Below the pieces are notes generated by a model. The model saw nothing but the letters and a program-made list of their open reading frames with translations. It was not told where the DNA came from and made no database searches. Below are positions 58,784 to 62,000 of a stretch of 62,000 bases of DNA, piece after piece; the stretch's first letter is position 1, and the number at the start of each line of letters is the position of its first letter. The position numbers and the translations under genes are program-made. Location of the stretch: contig CAUYUJ010014354.1 of the NCBI GenBank assembly GCA_963575745.1, positions 1 to 62,000 on the forward strand. The letters are read 5' to 3'. Origin of the DNA: Prorocentrum cordatum (Eukaryota; Sar; Dinophyceae; Prorocentrales; Prorocentraceae).

Positions 58784-59302
58784 ATGGCCCAACAACAGAG
58801 CCCCAGGAGAACCTGCAACAAGGCGCCGCGAAATAAACGTCACTCTGGCTTATTTTCTTTCACATGGCCCGTTCCGGAAAACCCGAACCCAAACGCGTTT
58901 TCATCTCTTGGGGGCGCATCTTTACTTCCGCCGCCTTCCGCCACCCTTCCGCCGGCTTTCGCCAGCGGAGGCGGTCTCGTTTTACTTCCGCCGACCTTCC
59001 GCCGCCCTTCCGCCGCGGAGGAGATGATACCTCCTTCGATCCTCGAATTCGAAGTCAAGGCCCTTTTTGGAACGCCCCACATGCTTGACAGACTCGTGTT
59101 CTCGACCCTCAGGGCGTCTGAGGCAACCCAGAATGACGGGCCTGCTTTCCACTACCGCTACCATAACAAGAGCATGCGCACGGTGACGCGGCACTTGGAC
59201 GCCCCGCTGGGGCCGAGCTGCGCCAGCCAGCGGAGGCGCCTGCAACTGCCCGCCCTTCGCAGCGCCCGCCTCGAGTTGACCGGCCAGTGGCTTACTGTGT
59301 AA
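58784..59302 (+). CDS. Weak 172-aa ORF
   Basis: Residues 80-172 (IPPSILEFEVKALFGTPHML, ASEATQNDGPAFHYRYHNKS) look protein-like; the first half is translated from CTTCCGCC-type repeats (58925-59010). The antisense frame is also open. No family recognised. Confidence 0.3.
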   Translation: MAQQQSPRRTCNKAPRNKRHSGLFSFTWPVPENPNPNAFSSLGGASLLPPPSATLPPAFASGGGLVLLPPTFRRPSAAEEMIPPSILEFEVKALFGTPHMLDRLVFSTLRASEATQNDGPAFHYRYHNKSMRTVTRHLDAPLGPSCASQRRRLQLPALRSARLELTGQWLTV

Positions 59303-59849
59303 CTCGCTGGCTGCACACACTGCCGCCGGGTGGGCGACTGCGGGAACGGGCCAGGCACTCAGCAAGAATTTGTTCTAGCTGAGCGGTCATGCTTAGGCTC
59401 ACCCTCCGAAGTCTCGGCCGATGTCGCAGGCGGCGGTACCTCGGGGATGGACGGAACCCCCTTTAGTAAACCGTGGTTCAGCGAAAACGACCTCGGGCCC
59501 AAACCTGGCGGGCGCAAGCCTGGAACAGAACGGCCGCAGCGCCCTCTCGAGAACCGAAAACGGACAGTTCACTCATCGACGTGTCACTGTTGGGGGTTCC
59601 GTCCACCCCCGAGCACCTTCTTCGGGCGGTGCCCAGGCTCGATGTGTCGCCCAGTGCCCGAAGACCTGGGCGAGTCCGTTCCCTCGGGCGCGGCCTCGGA
59701 CGGTGGGCCGGCGCCAGTCAGCGGGGGAGGGCCCGCGGGCGCTGTTGGCCGCAACTCGGGCGCGGCCTGCGGGGGCGGCTTCGCCCCGGGCAACGCCTGG
59801 GGAGTGGGCGGAGGCAGCGTTCCGACACCGCCTGGGGGATTGAGGATGC
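59303..59849. other. Interval without a firm gene
   Basis: A plus-strand frame is open from 59330 to 59962 but becomes Gly/Pro-rich and runs into dispersed repeat R2. Nothing recognisable. Confidence 0.3.
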
Positions 59850-60035
59850 ACGTCGGTCGGAAGAAGCAGGTAGGAACGTGGAGTAGGGAGGCGTTGGGGA
59901 AAGATGGGGTTCCCGCCCGCCTCCTGAAGAGGAGGGAAGAGGGAAAACCACTGAACTCTTGAAGTGGGAAGGTGCTGAAAGTAGATTGGAATCTGGGAAT
60001 CCAAGAATACCTGCTTTCAACGACCGATGGGTATC
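59850..60035 (+). repeat. Dispersed repeat R2, copy 2
   Basis: CGGTCGGAAGAAGCAGGTAG, GTGGAGTAGGGAGGCG, CTTGAAGTGGGAAGGTGCT, ATCTGGGAATCCAAG, CAACGACCGATGG; same order and strand as 45575-45760. Confidence 0.75.
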
Positions 60036-60083
60036 TCCGCCGCTGAACACACCATGGGAAACGGAGCAAGCGGGATGCTCACT

Positions 60084-60740
60084 TTTCATCCGCAGAGTTC
60101 ACACTGGCGCTCGGCGCGCCAGCTCGGGCACCTGGGCAATAGCGGCACCGATCTGGCTCGCTGCTCCACGATCGCCGACAAGTTACCAGCGACCTTGCGG
60201 AGTTGAATCTGGCGCGCCTCCTCATTCGCGGCTTTGGACTCGTTGAACGCCTCGACCTGCGCCTCAAGATTATCCGCCCGCGGCTCTAACTGTTCTCGCT
60301 CATGCCTGGCCCGCCGGAGATGGTCTGCGACCGTCAGGTTGGCGCCGTGTGGCGTTGTATTCGCTAGCGGGCTTTTGATGATCTCCCGACTTGCAGTTTA
60401 CCTCTGCTATTGACTCGGATATCTCCGTGCCCTCTTCCATCGCGTTTGTGATGTATGCACGTTCGTTTGGCCCTCGAGATTCTCAGTTCGCAAATGGAGT
60501 GTCTTAGCTTCCCTTTCGTCGTACATGCTGCGGTTCACGGCGCTGACAAGCAAAGAGATCATGTTCGGGGCCATTAGTAACAGTCCGTCTCCCTCGTGAT
60601 AAGTGAGGTTCCTGACTCCAGCTGCAATATGTCAATGAATGGTTATCTCGCAGTGTCACCTTTTGTACATAACTGTAGTTCACCCCGTAGCACGCGGCCT
60701 CACATAGTTCATTGAACCTGGCTGAGTTCAGGTTAAAACA
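60084..60740 (-). CDS. Probable spliced coiled-coil gene (ATG-less exons)
   Basis: Three minus-strand stretches read as natural protein in frames lacking an initiator ATG. Exon A (about 60735-60650): ARFNELCEAACYGVNYSYVQ, followed by AAAAGGTGAC, a donor-like site. Exon B (about 60635-60468): RNLTYHEGDGLLLMAPNMIS then VNRSMYDEREAKTLHLRTEN, preceded by ATATTGCAG. Exon C (about 60390-60084): REIIKSPLANTTPHGANLTV, a long coiled coil (RRARHEREQLEPRADNLEAQ onward), and a stop after RQCELCG. Introns would be only about 30-90 bases. Exact junction phases do not all work with simple GT-AG, so borders are approximate; dinoflagellates often use GC or GA donors. Function unknown; the 5' end is not visible. 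Confidence 0.45.
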
Positions 60741-61025
60741 TGAGTCTCAGTCCTGAGGCGCGCTGAACTCCAGAACGGGTTTCCTGCAGCGGGTGCTGCT
60801 GCCGCTGCTGCCGCGGCTTCCACTTCGCTCCGCTACCACTCAAACTCTGGATGAGGAACTGTACGAGAACGATAGATAGTGATGTGTCTTTACAGCGGGG
60901 CGCAAGATACAATTCACTGCTGAGCACTTGAGCGACTTCCCAGCGGTAACGCTAACACCTGACTGCGAGACGTACGGCGATGCTCCTCATCCAGTCTTCG
61001 CAAGGCCATAATTTGACTTCTCCTG
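60741..61025. other. Interval, possibly the 5' side of the spliced gene
   Basis: Ordinary composition with a GCTGCTGCCGCTGCTGCCGC run at 60797-60820. No start codon or exon of the coiled-coil gene could be fixed here. Confidence 0.3.
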
Positions 61026-61440
61026 CTCCTCATCACTATCATCCTCCTCGTCATCAACACCATCATCATCACCATCATCATACCACCACCATCATCATCA
61101 CCACTTCCCCCCCATTCCCTCCCTCCACTCCCCCCTCCTCCCCCCGCACCCCACCCTCCCTCCACACTCCCCCCTCCTGCTCCCCCTGCCCCTCCGCCCA
61201 TGTCGTCCTCCTCCCCGCCACCCCCACCCCTCTCCTCCCTCCCCCCTCTCCCGGTGCCGACACCAGCGACGGTCGGCCTCGGCGGCGCCGGCGCCGGCAG
61301 CGTGAAGGCCACGGCGGCCCCCCGCGGCAGCGGGGGGTGGAGCCGGGGCCTGGGGGGGAGGAAGGGGGGTGGAGTGGAGTGGAGTGGGGTGGGGTGGAGT
61401 GGAGAGGAGGGGGGTGGAGAGGAGTGGAGTGGACCCCGTT
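61026..61440. repeat. CAT/CAC, CCT and GGAGT low-complexity block
   Basis: CATCATCACC tracts to about 61100, CCCTCC-rich sequence to about 61260, and GGAGTGGAGTGGGGTGG repeats at 61370-61432. Confidence 0.9.
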
Positions 61441-62000
61441 GCGGAATGCAAGTGCGTGGCATGACCACCGCACCTGAAGAAGAGCTCGTGAGCGCCTCGC
61501 CTTCTGCTCGGCGTGGCTGAGGACCTTCGGTTGACGACCAGCCGCAATCCGATCGAGGGAGGGGGGTTGGAAGAGGAGAGACGGGGGAAGGAGCAGGAGG
61601 ACCGAAGCGGGGGTCACTTCGTTACGACCGCTCGTGTTGCCAAGTGGCGGCGGTGCAAGACGATGATACCATGGAGCATTCACGTGGACACATGCTTTGC
61701 ATACTTCCACCGCCCTAGAAGCGAAGATCTTACAGCATCGAGCTTGTTTAGAATCAATGCCTAGAATCTCTGGTGTAAGCAAATGCGCACGAGTGCCAGG
61801 TACCCGTTCTGAAGTAGGTGCTGTAACCACCACTGATCTCGAGTCACGCATCTACCGATGTGCGTCTCTATCGTCTCTGAATAAGCTGCCTGATATCCCA
61901 ACCCGCTGAAATTGTTTCAAGGCGGTCGGCATTAGTTGGGAACACAGGCATCGGAACTGCCTGCCGGCAAACACACTGGAGCAAACACGCCGCCCGCACA
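61441..62000. other. Window end, no supported gene
   Basis: Short open frames on the plus strand (for example 61697-61909) have natural composition but no recognisable family; they may be exons continuing outside the window. Confidence 0.3.

Overview
This window reads as nuclear DNA of a dinoflagellate. That is an inference from several features seen together: high G+C, long ORFs without recognisable promoters, very dense satellites and microsatellites, polypyrimidine-AG intron ends, an LTR retrotransposon of the Copia type carrying a cytosine-methyltransferase-like segment, and several proteins that resemble multicopy families I associate with Symbiodiniaceae, Polarella and Prorocentrum genomes. 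I cannot name the genus. No rRNA, tRNA, CRISPR array or bacterial-style operon was seen.

Layout. 0-8 kb: a 129-bp tandem array, a cluster of CTGTCATTTTT palindromes, two minus-strand genes (one methyltransferase-like), a possible lipase remnant, a Cys-rich fragment and about 1.2 kb of microsatellite. 8.1-13.2 kb: a large inverted duplication (arms about 2 kb, spacer 1.1 kb) whose outer ends run into the same 10-bp satellite in opposite orientation; the right satellite is 1.9 kb long. 15.5-21.5 kb: minus-strand ORFs that together look like one large, frame-broken transposase-like gene. 22.5-39.2 kb: arrays of two palindromic satellites (A, about 32-bp unit; B, paired hairpins) interleaved with genes, including a duplicated gene whose first copy is dead, a possible GIY-YIG protein and a 648-aa protein with a signal-peptidase-like C-terminus. 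39.9-43.6 kb: a second large zinc-finger transposase-like gene broken at homopolymer runs. 44-46.4 kb: foldback and dispersed repeats. 46.77-54.40 kb: a nearly complete Copia retrotransposon inserted in a purine microsatellite, with LTRs, a target-site duplication, gag, protease, methyltransferase-like segment, integrase, RT, RNase H and an additional 171-aa ORF before the 3' LTR. 54.4-62 kb: dispersed repeats, weak ORFs and a probable spliced coiled-coil gene lacking an ATG in the visible exons.

Most recognisable coding capacity belongs to mobile or multicopy elements rather than host metabolism. The two best candidates for something undescribed are the Copia element's extra 3' ORF (ExoX-C-like motif plus coiled coil) with its frame-shifting 11-bp array between gag and pol, and the nested palindromic satellites bordered by oppositely oriented CCG/CGG tracts.
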